From Actinoplanes sp. DH11 (GTDB taxonomy: Bacteria; Actinomycetota; Actinomycetes; Mycobacteriales; Micromonosporaceae): DNA of 64,000 bases. The stretch covers positions 62,001 to 126,000 of the forward strand of contig NZ_JAHWGU010000008.1 of the NCBI RefSeq assembly GCF_020873875.1. Direction: 5' to 3'. The notes below the pieces were generated by a model. The model saw only the letters and a program-made list of their open reading frames with translations, did no database searches and was not told where the DNA came from. Positions 1-7,878 of this stretch are shown one piece after another. Position numbers and translations under genes: made by a program. Position 1 is the stretch's first letter, and each line of letters opens with the position of its first letter.

Positions 1-329
1 CCGGTGAGTTCGTCGCGGACGGGTGCGCCCGCCCAGCCGGGCATGGTGCCGGTCGCGGACCGCACCACCCCGGCCTCGCTGTCGATGACGCCGGGTGCGC
101 CCACGCCGACGGCCGCGACCGGTTCCGGCGCCCGTTCGCAGAGGCCGGCGACGAGTTCGGCGACCACGCAAAGGATCGCTGTGGCACCGGACGGGGTGTC
201 GACGCGGATCCGGTCGCGGACCGTCCCGGCCTGGTCGACAAGCGCCGCCGCGATTTTGGTCCCCCCGATGTCGACCGCGGCAACCGTGCTCGCCCCGGCA
301 ACCCTGTTCTCGGCGGCAACCGTGCTCAC
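1..329 (-). CDS. ROK-family sugar kinase, N-terminal part (gene runs off the left edge)
   Basis: Only the first 109 or so residues are inside the window. The phosphate-binding motif DIGGTKIAAAL at residues 20-30 and the later VGVGAPGVID segment are typical of the ROK fold (glucokinase, N-acetylmannosamine or N-acetylglucosamine kinases). No DNA-binding helix-turn-helix precedes the kinase domain, so an enzyme is more likely than a repressor. The GTG start at 329 overlaps the stop of the aldolase gene by four bases (GTGA), so it is the last visible gene of the transporter/aldolase operon. Next to a DapA/NanA-type aldolase, an N-acylmannosamine kinase (NanK-like) role is plausible but is inferred from context only. 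Confidence 0.8.
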   Translation of the reverse strand, partial: MSTVAAENRVAGASTVAAVDIGGTKIAAALVDQAGTVRDRIRVDTPSGATAILCVVAELVAGLCERAPEPVAAVGVGAPGVIDSEAGVVRSATGTMPGWAGAPVRDELT

Positions 330-1303
330 AGCAGGCCTGCGGCGACAAGGATCCGCCGCACGTACTCGGTCTCCGCCTCGTCCAGCGGGATCTGCGGCAC
401 CATGGTCACGGCGTGGTCGATGACGCCCCGCAATGTCAGCGCGGTCTTGAACGCCCCCAGTGCGGACGAGCCGCGGCCCATCCGGTTCGCCGGGGCGGCC
501 CGCACGATGCGCATCAGGCGCAGCAGCCGTTCCTGCTCCAGCCGCGCCTGCTCCCAGTCGCCGGCGCGGGCGTGCCGGTAGAGGGTGGCGTAGCCCTGCG
601 GGTCGACGTTGCCCAGGCCCGGCACCACACCGTCGGCACCCATCCGCAGGGCGCTGTCGACGGTCAGCTCGGAGCCGGTCAGCACGCTGAAGCCGGTCAG
701 GCCGGCGTCGTTGCGGGCGACGATCAGGTCCCGCAGCGAGCCGTCGTCGCCGGTGGAGTCCTTGAGCCCGGCCAGCACGTTCTCCTGCGCGAGACGCAGC
801 AGCATGTCGTGGTCCAGGTTGGTGTGCACCGAGACCGGCAGGTCGTAGGCGTACAGCGGGGCCTCGCACTGCTCGGCGATGCGCCGCAGGTGCAGTTCCA
901 CCTCGGCGGGGTGGGTCCGGGTGTAGAACGGCGCTGTGGTGACGATGCCGGCGCAGCCGTCGCGGACAGCGCGGCGGGCGTGGTCGAGGACCCGCAGCGT
1001 GGTCATGTCGATGGCGCCGATCAGCACCGGCACCCGGCCGGCGACGTGTTCGAGGACGGTGTCGACCACCACGGCACGGTGCGCGTCCGGCAGGAACGCC
1101 ACCTCACTGGAGGATCCGAGGATGAACAGCCCGTCGACGCCGCCGTCGATCTGGAAGTCGACCAGGCGCACCAGCGAGTCGACGTCGACCTCGAAGTCGG
1201 GGGTGAGCGGCGTGCACACCGGCGGGACCACACCGGTCAGGGCCGGGGTGAGTGCGCCGGCCGGCGCGGTGGCGGCGGAGGTGGAGGCGGTGATGGTGGT
1301 CAT
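326..1303 (-). CDS. DapA/NanA-family class I aldolase (dihydrodipicolinate synthase family)
   Basis: A 325-residue (beta/alpha)8 aldolase of normal family length. The Schiff-base lysine lies in LAGLKDSTGD (K181) and the partner tyrosine in YAYDLP (Y153). The substrate loop reads GSSSEVAF rather than the GTTGE of true DapA, so this is probably a carbohydrate or keto-acid aldolase/dehydratase and not the lysine-biosynthesis enzyme. The ATG at 1303 has AGGAG six bases upstream and overlaps the DppF stop (ATGA). Its neighbours, an oligopeptide-type importer and a ROK kinase, with a FadR regulator further on, resemble sialate-utilisation clusters (NanA role), but 2-keto-3-deoxy-sugar-acid aldolase is equally possible. 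No nanE-type epimerase is visible in the window. Confidence 0.85.
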   Translation of the reverse strand: MTTITASTSAATAPAGALTPALTGVVPPVCTPLTPDFEVDVDSLVRLVDFQIDGGVDGLFILGSSSEVAFLPDAHRAVVVDTVLEHVAGRVPVLIGAIDMTTLRVLDHARRAVRDGCAGIVTTAPFYTRTHPAEVELHLRRIAEQCEAPLYAYDLPVSVHTNLDHDMLLRLAQENVLAGLKDSTGDDGSLRDLIVARNDAGLTGFSVLTGSELTVDSALRMGADGVVPGLGNVDPQGYATLYRHARAGDWEQARLEQERLLRLMRIVRAAPANRMGRGSSALGAFKTALTLRGVIDHAVTMVPQIPLDEAETEYVRRILVAAGLL

Positions 1304-2337
1304 GGGTGCTCCTGAGCGGACTGCCCGGCGCCGGGCGCGGAGACGCCGGCGTGCGGAAGGTCCGCGGGTTCGGTGACGGGGTGGAAACAGCGGTACCGGT
1401 CGGCCGGGTCGGCGGTGTCGGTGGCGTACGGCGGCATCTCGGTCGCGCAGACGTCGGTGGCGCGCCAGCACCGGGTGCGGAACGGGCACCCCGACGGCGG
1501 GTTGACCGCCGAGGGGACGGGGCCGCTCAGCGGGATCGGGCGCATCGGATTCAGCAGACCCGGTGCGGCGGAGAACAAGGCTTGGGTGTACGGGTGCCGG
1601 CCGCGCCGGATGCGTGCCGCGGGCATCTCCTCGACGACGCGGCCGAGGTACATCGTGACGATCCGGTCGGACACGCGGCGCACGGTTTGCAGGTCGTGCG
1701 AGACGAACACCATGGCCAGTCCGAGACGGGTACGCAGGTCGAGCAGCAGGTTCAGGATCTGCGCGCGCACCGACACGTCCAGCGCCGAGGTCGGTTCGTC
1801 GGCGACCAGCAGCGGCGGTTCCAGGGCGAGGGCCCGGGCGATGGCGACGCGTTGCCGCTGGCCGCCGGACATCTGTCCGGGCAGCGCGTCGCGGGCCGAG
1901 GCGGGCAGGCCCACCAGGTCCATCAGCTCGCTGACCCGGGCGCGGCGTTCCACCGGGGTACGCCACCGCTGCACGTCGAGCGGGTCGCCGATGATCTGCT
2001 CGACGCTGAGCCGGCGGTTCAGTGACGTGGCCGGGTCCTGAAAGACCATGCCGACGAGCCGGCCGATGTGCCGGCGCCGTTCGGCGGTCCGCATCGCCCA
2101 GATGTCGCGCCCGCCGAGGCGGACGGTGCCGCCGGTCGGCTGCTGCAGACCGACCAGGACCTTGACCAGGGTGGACTTGCCGCAGCCGGACTCGCCGACC
2201 ACGCCGAGGGTCTCCCCCGGCGCGATGCTCACGTCGGCCTTGGTAAGTGCGTGCACCCGGGCCCGGTTGAACACCGATCCGCCGGGTGCGCGGAAGTTGA
2301 CGCTGACCTCGCTGAGTTCAGCCAGTGCATCAGTCAT
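1300..2337 (-). CDS. Oligopeptide-type ABC transporter ATP-binding protein (DppF/OppF family)
   Basis: A 345-residue cytoplasmic ATPase of the second (F) type in Dpp/Opp importers. It has Walker A GESGCGKST, signature MSGGQRQRVAIARAL, Walker B LLVADEPTSALD and the C-terminal oligopeptide/HPY extension with the RTRCWRATDVCA cysteine region. I chose the ATG at 2337, which has GAAGG about nine bases upstream and overlaps the fused permease/ATPase gene by eight bases. A TTG nine bases further upstream is a weaker alternative. It should pair with the ATPase half of the neighbouring fusion protein to energise uptake. Confidence 0.93.
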   Translation of the reverse strand: MTDALAELSEVSVNFRAPGGSVFNRARVHALTKADVSIAPGETLGVVGESGCGKSTLVKVLVGLQQPTGGTVRLGGRDIWAMRTAERRRHIGRLVGMVFQDPATSLNRRLSVEQIIGDPLDVQRWRTPVERRARVSELMDLVGLPASARDALPGQMSGGQRQRVAIARALALEPPLLVADEPTSALDVSVRAQILNLLLDLRTRLGLAMVFVSHDLQTVRRVSDRIVTMYLGRVVEEMPAARIRRGRHPYTQALFSAAPGLLNPMRPIPLSGPVPSAVNPPSGCPFRTRCWRATDVCATEMPPYATDTADPADRYRCFHPVTEPADLPHAGVSAPGAGQSAQEHP

Positions 2338-4258
2338 GGACGGCAACCTTCTCGACCTCTTCGGCAGGCGCCGGGTGGTGACACGCCGCCAGGTGACCGT
2401 TGACCTCGGCCAGCGGCGGACGGTCGTCCGCGCAGATTCGGGTGGCCCGGGGGCACCGGTCGGCGAACCGGCAGCCGGCCGGGAAGTCCGCGGGTGACGG
2501 CACGGTGCCGCGGATCTGCACGAGCCGGGGCGCCTGAGCCTCCAGCGACAGCACGGATCCGAGCAGGCCGCGGGTGTAGTGGTGGGTGGGTGCGGCGAGC
2601 ACCTCGGCGGTGCGGCCTTCCTCGACGATGCGGCCGCCGTACATCACCGCGATCCGGTCGCACACGTCGCTGACCAGGGCCAGGTCGTGCGAGACGAGGA
2701 TCAGGGCGAAGCCGAGTTCGGCGCGCAGCCGCAGCAGCAGTTCGATGACCTGCGCCTGCACGGTCACGTCCAGGGCGGTGGTGGGTTCGTCGGCGACGAC
2801 CAGTTGCGGGTCGCGGGCCAGCGCCATCGCGATGACCACCCGCTGGCGCTGCCCGCCGGACAGTTCGTGGGGGTACGACGACAGGGTGCGCCGCGGGTCG
2901 AGGCCGACCAGGGTCATCAGGTCCTCGGCGGTACGCGTACCGCCGCGCCGGATCACCTGCTTGAGCTGCGAGCGTACGGTCATCGACGGGTTGAGGGCCG
3001 ACAACGCGTCCTGATAGATCATCGAGATCCGCCGGCCCATGATCTGGCGCAGCTGCGAGCCACGGAGGCTCAGCAGGTCGGTGCCGTCGAACGTGATGGT
3101 GCCGCTGGTCCGGGCCCCGCGCGGCGGCAGGCCCAGCACGGTCAGCGCGGTCAGCGACTTGCCGCAGCCGGACTCGCCGATCAGGCCGAGCACCTCGCCG
3201 GGGCGCACGTCGAAGCTGACGCCGTCGACGATGTCGACACCGCGGTGGCTGCCGGCGAACCCGATCCGCAGGTCCCGGACCGACAGGATCGGCGCCTTGG
3301 TGACCTCGGGCCGGGCGGCGGCGGCCAGCCGTGCCGCCGCCTGAGGCAGGCCCGGCAGCGCGACAGGGGTTTCCCGCTCGGCGTCGGAGAGTTCGATCGC
3401 GACCGGGCCGGCGCCGGAGCGCCGCCGTGCGGCCGGGGCCGCCCAGGCGTCCGAGATGCCCTCGGCCAGGATGTTGAGGCAGAGCACGGTGATCAGGATC
3501 AGCAGGCCGGGGAAGAACGTGGCCCACCAGCCGCCGCTGGCCAGCAGCTGCTGGCCGTAGGCGATGACGCTGCCCCACGACGACGCGCCGGCCTCGGGTT
3601 GCAGGCCGCCGCCGATGAACGACAGCGACGCCTCGAAGACGATCGCGTTGGCGATCATCACGGTGGTGTAGACCAGGATCGGGGCCGCGCAGTTGCGGGC
3701 GACGTGCCGGATCAGGATGTGCCGGCGGCCGGCGCCGATCACCCGTTCCGCGGCGACGTAGTCCTCCTGGTACTGGGCGGCGACGTTGGCCCGCACCAGG
3801 CGGGCGATCTGCGGGATCAGGACGAAGCCGATCGCGCCGACCAGCACCGTGACGCTGTCGTTGCCGTACGCGACGACCAGGATGGCGGCGAGCACGATCG
3901 TCGGGAACGCCATCACGACGTCCAGCAGCCGCATGATCGTCTCGTCGAGCGCCTTGCGGCTGGTGGCCGCGATCGATCCGAGCACCGCGCCGATGAGCAG
4001 CGCGAGGCCGGCGGAGCCGAAGCCGACGATGAGCGAGCGCGGGGTGCCGGCCACCAGCCGGGAGTAGATGTCGCGGCCGAGGCGGTCCACGCCGAACCAG
4101 TGGTCGCCGTTCGGGCCGGTCGACGGCGGGGCGAGCGCGACCTGGGTGGGGTCGTGCCGGATCAGCCACGGTGCGGCGATCGCGACCGCGACGACCAGGA
4201 GCAGGAAGCCAAGGCAGATCTTGGCGGTCAGCGGCAGGCGCCGCAGTCCGGAAATCAT
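2330..4258 (-). CDS. Fused DppC-type permease and DppD-type ATPase of an oligopeptide-class importer
   Basis: A single 642-residue protein combines two subunits that are separate in E. coli Dpp. Residues 1 to about 300 form a DppC-like permease, with an N-terminal membrane anchor, the HWFGVDRLGRDIYSR box and the coupling-loop region near SFIGGGLQPEAG. About 30 linker residues lead to a DppD-like ATPase with Walker A GESGCGKS, signature LSGGQRQRVVIAMAL, Walker B VVADEPTTALD and the cysteine cluster CRFADRCPRATRIC. The reading frame is continuous. The ATG at 4258 shares one base with the stop of the DppB gene (TGATG). Such fusions are known in Actinobacteria, so this is unlikely to be an assembly artefact. 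Peptide, nickel or sugar-acid transport cannot be told apart from the sequence. Confidence 0.92.
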   Translation of the reverse strand: MISGLRRLPLTAKICLGFLLLVVAVAIAAPWLIRHDPTQVALAPPSTGPNGDHWFGVDRLGRDIYSRLVAGTPRSLIVGFGSAGLALLIGAVLGSIAATSRKALDETIMRLLDVVMAFPTIVLAAILVVAYGNDSVTVLVGAIGFVLIPQIARLVRANVAAQYQEDYVAAERVIGAGRRHILIRHVARNCAAPILVYTTVMIANAIVFEASLSFIGGGLQPEAGASSWGSVIAYGQQLLASGGWWATFFPGLLILITVLCLNILAEGISDAWAAPAARRRSGAGPVAIELSDAERETPVALPGLPQAAARLAAAARPEVTKAPILSVRDLRIGFAGSHRGVDIVDGVSFDVRPGEVLGLIGESGCGKSLTALTVLGLPPRGARTSGTITFDGTDLLSLRGSQLRQIMGRRISMIYQDALSALNPSMTVRSQLKQVIRRGGTRTAEDLMTLVGLDPRRTLSSYPHELSGGQRQRVVIAMALARDPQLVVADEPTTALDVTVQAQVIELLLRLRAELGFALILVSHDLALVSDVCDRIAVMYGGRIVEEGRTAEVLAAPTHHYTRGLLGSVLSLEAQAPRLVQIRGTVPSPADFPAGCRFADRCPRATRICADDRPPLAEVNGHLAACHHPAPAEEVEKVAVHD

Positions 4259-5217
4259 CAGTGGGCTCCTCGCATCCGCGGGTTGGCCGCCAGATACAGC
4301 AGGTCGACGACGAGGTTCACCACGACGAAGCCGAGCGCGATGGTGATCACCAGGCCGCGGGCCAGGCCGATGTCGTTCTGCTGGACCGCGCTCATGATCT
4401 GGGTGCCCATGCCGGGCAGTGTGAAGATCGCCTCGATGATGACGGCTCCGCCGATCAGGTAGCCGACCTGCAGGCCGAGCACGGTCAGCGGGGTGAGCAG
4501 CGCGTTGCGCAGCACGTTGCGGCCGACCACGACCATCGGCGGCAGGCCGGCACCGATCGCGGTACGCACGTAGTCGCGGTCCAGTTCCTCCACCATCGAG
4601 GTGCGCACGACCCGGGCCAGTGCGCAGCCGGTCGGCACGGCCAGGGCGACGGCGGGCAGGATGAGGTGTTGCAACCAGCCGCTGAACGATTCCGATGGGG
4701 CGACGTAGTGGCCGCTGGGCAGCGATCCACCGCCGATCGTCGACAGCTGCTGGATCAGCAGGATGGCCAGCCAGAACGAGGGGATGGAGATGCCCGCCAT
4801 CGACACCAGCCGGGTGACCTGGTCGGGCCAGCGGTCGCGGTAGAGCGCGCCGGTGATGCCCAGTACGAGCGCCAGCACCACGGCCAGGCCGACGCCCAGG
4901 GCGGTCAGCTGCAGCGTGACCGGCAGCGCGGCGGTGATGATGCCACTGATCGGCGCATTCAGCGAGAACGTCTGGCCGAGGTCTCCCTGCACCAGCGCCC
5001 ACAGGTAGTCGGCGTAGCGCACCAGCAGCGGCTGGTCGAGCCCGTTGGCGGCGTTGAACGCCGCGATCTGCTCGGGGGTGGCCTGGTCGCCGAGCACCGA
5101 GAGGGCGGCGTCGTTCGGGGACAACGCCATGATCAGGAAGATGAACAGGATGATGCCGAGCATCAGCGGGATCAGCGCCGACAAGCGACGCACGATGATG
5201 CCGAGGAAGGCGTCCAC
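4258..5217 (-). CDS. DppB-type permease of an oligopeptide-class ABC importer
   Basis: A 319-residue inner-membrane protein with about six hydrophobic segments, the first starting close to the N-terminus (RRLSALIPLMLGIILFIF). The DppB signature region GLDQPLLVRYADYLWALVQG and the cytoplasmic RTAIGAGLPP coupling loop support the assignment. The GTG start at 5217 is preceded by AAGGAG at a good distance. It follows the binding-protein gene after a 70-base gap that holds a strong hairpin, and is translationally coupled to the fused permease/ATPase downstream. Confidence 0.93.
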   Translation of the reverse strand: MDAFLGIIVRRLSALIPLMLGIILFIFLIMALSPNDAALSVLGDQATPEQIAAFNAANGLDQPLLVRYADYLWALVQGDLGQTFSLNAPISGIITAALPVTLQLTALGVGLAVVLALVLGITGALYRDRWPDQVTRLVSMAGISIPSFWLAILLIQQLSTIGGGSLPSGHYVAPSESFSGWLQHLILPAVALAVPTGCALARVVRTSMVEELDRDYVRTAIGAGLPPMVVVGRNVLRNALLTPLTVLGLQVGYLIGGAVIIEAIFTLPGMGTQIMSAVQQNDIGLARGLVITIALGFVVVNLVVDLLYLAANPRMRGAH

Positions 5218-5239
5218 CTGATGCTCCTTTCCAGGTCCG

Positions 5240-5267
5240 GGCGCGGCCGCCCACCCGCGGCCGCGCC
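5240..5267 (-). terminator. Hairpin inside the operon, between binding-protein and permease genes
   Basis: A perfect 11-bp inverted repeat (GGCGCGGCCGC / GCGGCCGCGCC) with a 6-base loop lies just after the binding-protein stop and before the DppB ribosome site. There is no T-tract. Within one operon such a structure usually acts as a partial terminator or 3' end stabiliser, giving more binding protein than permease. That role is inferred. Confidence 0.55.
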
Positions 5268-5287
5268 ACTGCAGCGGGGGATCACGG

Positions 5288-6871
5288 TCAGGCGCGCGAG
5301 GCGCCGACGAAGTAGAGGCCGGTCGTCGCCGCGCCCTGGAAGTCCTTGATCTTGGCCGGGTCGAAGCCGGTGACCATCTTGACGTGGAAGATCGGGTAGA
5401 GCGGCGCCTCGTCGGCGATCAGGTCGAGGGCCTGCTTCCACAGCGCGGTCTGCTCGGCGCCGGAGGACTTGGCGGCGTCCTCGATGAGCGTCGCGCACCG
5501 GGTCGCGGCGGGCGTTCCCGCCCAGCGGTGCCGGCTCTTGGTCCACGTCTCATTGGTGTAGAACCACCGCAGCAGCAGGTCCACGTCGGGGCCGAAGACC
5601 GTGGGGTCGCCGCTGGCCGCGAGCACCCGGAACCCGGGGCCGGGCACGATGGTGCCGTAGACCGCCGAGGACGGGTTGGTGTTGAGGGTGGCGGTCACCC
5701 CGATCGCCTTCCACGCGTCGATCAGCACCGGGGCGCTGTCCTTGACGAAGGCGGTGTCCGTGGTGACCAGCTCGAACGACAGGTTCGTGACGCCGGCCTC
5801 GGCGAGCAGCGCCTTCGCCTTCTCCGGGTCGTACCCGTAGACGGTGGCGGCCTTCTGGTAGTTGGCGTTGCCCTCGTCGAGGTAGCTGGTCGCCGGCGTG
5901 GCGTACCCCTGCAACGCCGTGGTGATCAGCTTCTGGGTGTCGACGGCGTAGTGCAGCGCCTGGCGCACGCGCTTGTCGTCGAACGGCGCGGCGGCGCAGT
6001 TGAACATGAGGAACATCTGGTTGAACGCCTGCTTCTCGTCCACCTCGCGGCCGTTGCCGACCGACTTGACGTCGAGGTAGGGCACCGCCTCGATCGCCTG
6101 GGAGGAGCCGCCCTGCAGGTCGTTGAGGCGGGCGGTGTTGTCCGGCGTGGTCCGCAGGGTGATCTTCTCGACCTTTGCCGGGCGCGGGCCGTTGTAGTTC
6201 GCGTTCACGCCCATCACCACGCCGGCGGTGGCGTTGGCGCTGACCAGGGTGAACGGGCCGGAGCCGATCGGCGCGGTGTCGAAGGCCTTGTTCGCCGCGG
6301 CGTCGCCGGTCTTCGCCTTGGGCACGATCTTGATGACCGCGATGCGCTGCGGGAAGAGGCTGAACGTGCCCTTGAGCTTGAACTCGACGGTCTTGGCGTC
6401 CTTGGCGGTCACCGTGTCGACGAAGGTGATGAAGCCGGCCATCAGCGAGGCGTTGGCTGGGTCCAGCGCCCGGGTGAACGACCAGACGACGTCGTCGGCG
6501 GTGACCGCGGTGCCGTCGGAGAATTTCGCGCCCTCACGCAGCGTGGCGGTCCAGGTCAGGCCGTCACCGCTTGCCGTGGGCAGCGCGGCGGCCAGCGCCG
6601 GGTAGGGCTCGCGGGTGATCGGGTCCAGGTCCACCAGCGCCTCGAAGACGTGCTGGTTCACCGTGGTCGCGACGGCACTGGAGGCCAGCATCGGGTCGAA
6701 GCCGCTGGACAGGGTGAAGGCGAGGGTCGCCTCGATGGTCTTGCCGCTCGCGGTCCCGGCGGAGTCTCCCCCGTCACCGCAGGCCCCGAGACCTGCGGTG
6801 ATGGTCGTTGCGGCACCCAGAATGCCCGCATATCGCAGCAGGTTGCGACGTGATACGCCCTTGTTATCCAT
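5288..6871 (-). CDS. Family-5 extracellular solute-binding lipoprotein (SBP_bac_5), Tat-type signal
   Basis: A 527-residue binding protein of the DppA/OppA class. The N-terminus has a twin-arginine pair (SRRNLLRY, R8-R9), a hydrophobic stretch and a lipobox LGAC with the acylated cysteine at residue 31, so it should be an exported, membrane-anchored lipoprotein. The body shows family-5 segments such as DPANASLMAGFITFVDTV and APFDDKRVRQALHYAVD. I prefer the ATG at 6871, which has GGGGA upstream, over the ATG at 6889. It is the first gene of the leftward operon and faces a FadR-type regulator across a tandem operator. The ligand is unknown. Family-5 proteins carry peptides but also sialate (SatA) and other sugars. 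Confidence 0.9.
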   Translation of the reverse strand: MDNKGVSRRNLLRYAGILGAATTITAGLGACGDGGDSAGTASGKTIEATLAFTLSSGFDPMLASSAVATTVNQHVFEALVDLDPITREPYPALAAALPTASGDGLTWTATLREGAKFSDGTAVTADDVVWSFTRALDPANASLMAGFITFVDTVTAKDAKTVEFKLKGTFSLFPQRIAVIKIVPKAKTGDAAANKAFDTAPIGSGPFTLVSANATAGVVMGVNANYNGPRPAKVEKITLRTTPDNTARLNDLQGGSSQAIEAVPYLDVKSVGNGREVDEKQAFNQMFLMFNCAAAPFDDKRVRQALHYAVDTQKLITTALQGYATPATSYLDEGNANYQKAATVYGYDPEKAKALLAEAGVTNLSFELVTTDTAFVKDSAPVLIDAWKAIGVTATLNTNPSSAVYGTIVPGPGFRVLAASGDPTVFGPDVDLLLRWFYTNETWTKSRHRWAGTPAATRCATLIEDAAKSSGAEQTALWKQALDLIADEAPLYPIFHVKMVTGFDPAKIKDFQGAATTGLYFVGASRA

Positions 6872-6901
6872 CGTGATCCCCAAAGTCATGTGATTTGCGG
6901 G

Positions 6902-6919
6902 ACGTCCTACGTCCTACGT
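6902..6919. promoter_or_regulatory. Two overlapping ACGTCCTACGT operator-like palindromes
   Basis: Positions 6902-6912 and 6909-6919 are identical copies of ACGTCCTACGT sharing four bases, in the region between the divergent binding-protein and FadR-type regulator genes. The arms (ACGT...ACGT) are dyad symmetric. Size and placement fit a FadR/GntR-family operator, most simply for the adjacent regulator. The site resembles the ACATCSNATGT motif of the fucose genes further right, but with G in place of A in the arms. Confidence 0.6.
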
Positions 6920-7098
6920 AGCCCGTAGTGCGGTACCTTATGAGCGTGTCCCCCCATGGTCAAGAGCACCCGGAGACAAGTCGCGATGAACCAGCCGCAG
7001 GCACACCCCTCCGCCCAGGATCGGCAAACCGGCTGCCGGCCGTCTCCGCATCTCGCACATTCCCGCTGCAAGAGGGCCGCAGTGGCCGGGGCACCACG

Positions 7099-7827
7099 AT
7101 GAGGCGGCGCAGCGCACCCGCGACGACGCCGCGCCGGCCGAGCCGCACCGACGAGGTGCAGGACCGGATCAAGCAGCTGATCCTGGAACGCGGCCTGACC
7201 GCGGGCGACCCGATGCCCACCGAGCTCGACCTGCTCGAAGAGATCAATGTCAGCCGCAACTCGCTGCGGGAGGCGCTCAAGGCGCTGCAGGCAGTCGGCA
7301 TCGTCGAGATCCGCCACGGTTTCGGCATGTTCGTCGGCACCATGTCGCTGGTCTCGCTCGTCGACGAACTGACCTTCCACAACCGGATGTCGCTGCACGC
7401 CGGCCGCAACGACCTGCGACACCTGGTCCAGATCCGCGAGGTCCTGGAGTACGGGCTCATCCAGCAGGTGATTCGCCAACGCGACGCCGGCAAACCGGTC
7501 GACGGGCAACTGGCCGAGGTCATGGCGCAGATGGAAGCGGAGGCCCAGGCCGGCGGCGTCAGCCCGGAGACCGACAAGCGTTTCCACGAGCTGCTCTACG
7601 AGCCGCTCGGCAACCCCCTGGTTATCCAGCTGCTGGCCGCGTTCTGGGACGTCTACCACGCCCTGCACGCCGAGCTGGACGACGCCGACGAGTCACCCGT
7701 CGAGATAGCCGCACGGCACCGCCGGGTCTACGACGCGGTGTGCGCCGGCGACGTCGAGGAGTCCGTCGCGGCGCTGACCGAGCACTTCAGCGGGATCCGC
7801 CGCCGCCTCACCCCTGGTCACAACTGA
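7099..7827 (+). CDS. FadR-subfamily GntR transcriptional regulator (FCD domain)
   Basis: A 242-residue regulator. The winged helix-turn-helix is at about residues 16-80 (DEVQDRIKQLILERGLTAGD, then NVSRNSLREALKALQAVGI). It is followed by an all-helical FCD effector domain with the metal/ligand-binding pattern (RFHELLYEPLGN, then IAARHRRVYDAVCAGD). I chose the ATG at 7099 because the conserved domain starts about 15 residues in; the open frame extends upstream to a GTG at 6928. It is transcribed away from the oligopeptide-type operon and probably controls it. NanR, UxuR and similar acid-sugar regulators belong to this subfamily, but the effector cannot be read from the sequence. Confidence 0.88.
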   Translation: MRRRSAPATTPRRPSRTDEVQDRIKQLILERGLTAGDPMPTELDLLEEINVSRNSLREALKALQAVGIVEIRHGFGMFVGTMSLVSLVDELTFHNRMSLHAGRNDLRHLVQIREVLEYGLIQQVIRQRDAGKPVDGQLAEVMAQMEAEAQAGGVSPETDKRFHELLYEPLGNPLVIQLLAAFWDVYHALHAELDDADESPVEIAARHRRVYDAVCAGDVEESVAALTEHFSGIRRRLTPGHN

Positions 7828-7861
7828 AGCCGGCCCGGCGCCGATCGGCGCCGGGCCGGCT
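7828..7861. terminator. Perfect 34-bp palindrome, bidirectional terminator
   Basis: A 17-bp arm beginning AGCCGGCCCGGCG is followed directly by its exact reverse complement. It sits between the convergent regulator and GH20 genes, starting one base after the regulator stop. GC-rich hairpins of this kind, without a strong T-tract, are usual terminators in actinomycetes. Confidence 0.85.
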
Positions 7862-7878
7862 GTGCCGCGCTGCTGCCG

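Noticed and set aside
95..1315. Long plus-strand reading frames opposite the aldolase and importer genes
   Set aside because: Low-complexity, Arg/Gly/His-rich translations without domains; they mirror the GC3 bias of the real minus-strand genes.
2579..5349. Plus-strand frames of 390-630 residues opposite the Dpp genes
   Set aside because: Translations rich in D, Q, H and R with no hydrophobic or motif structure; antisense shadows of well-supported ABC genes.
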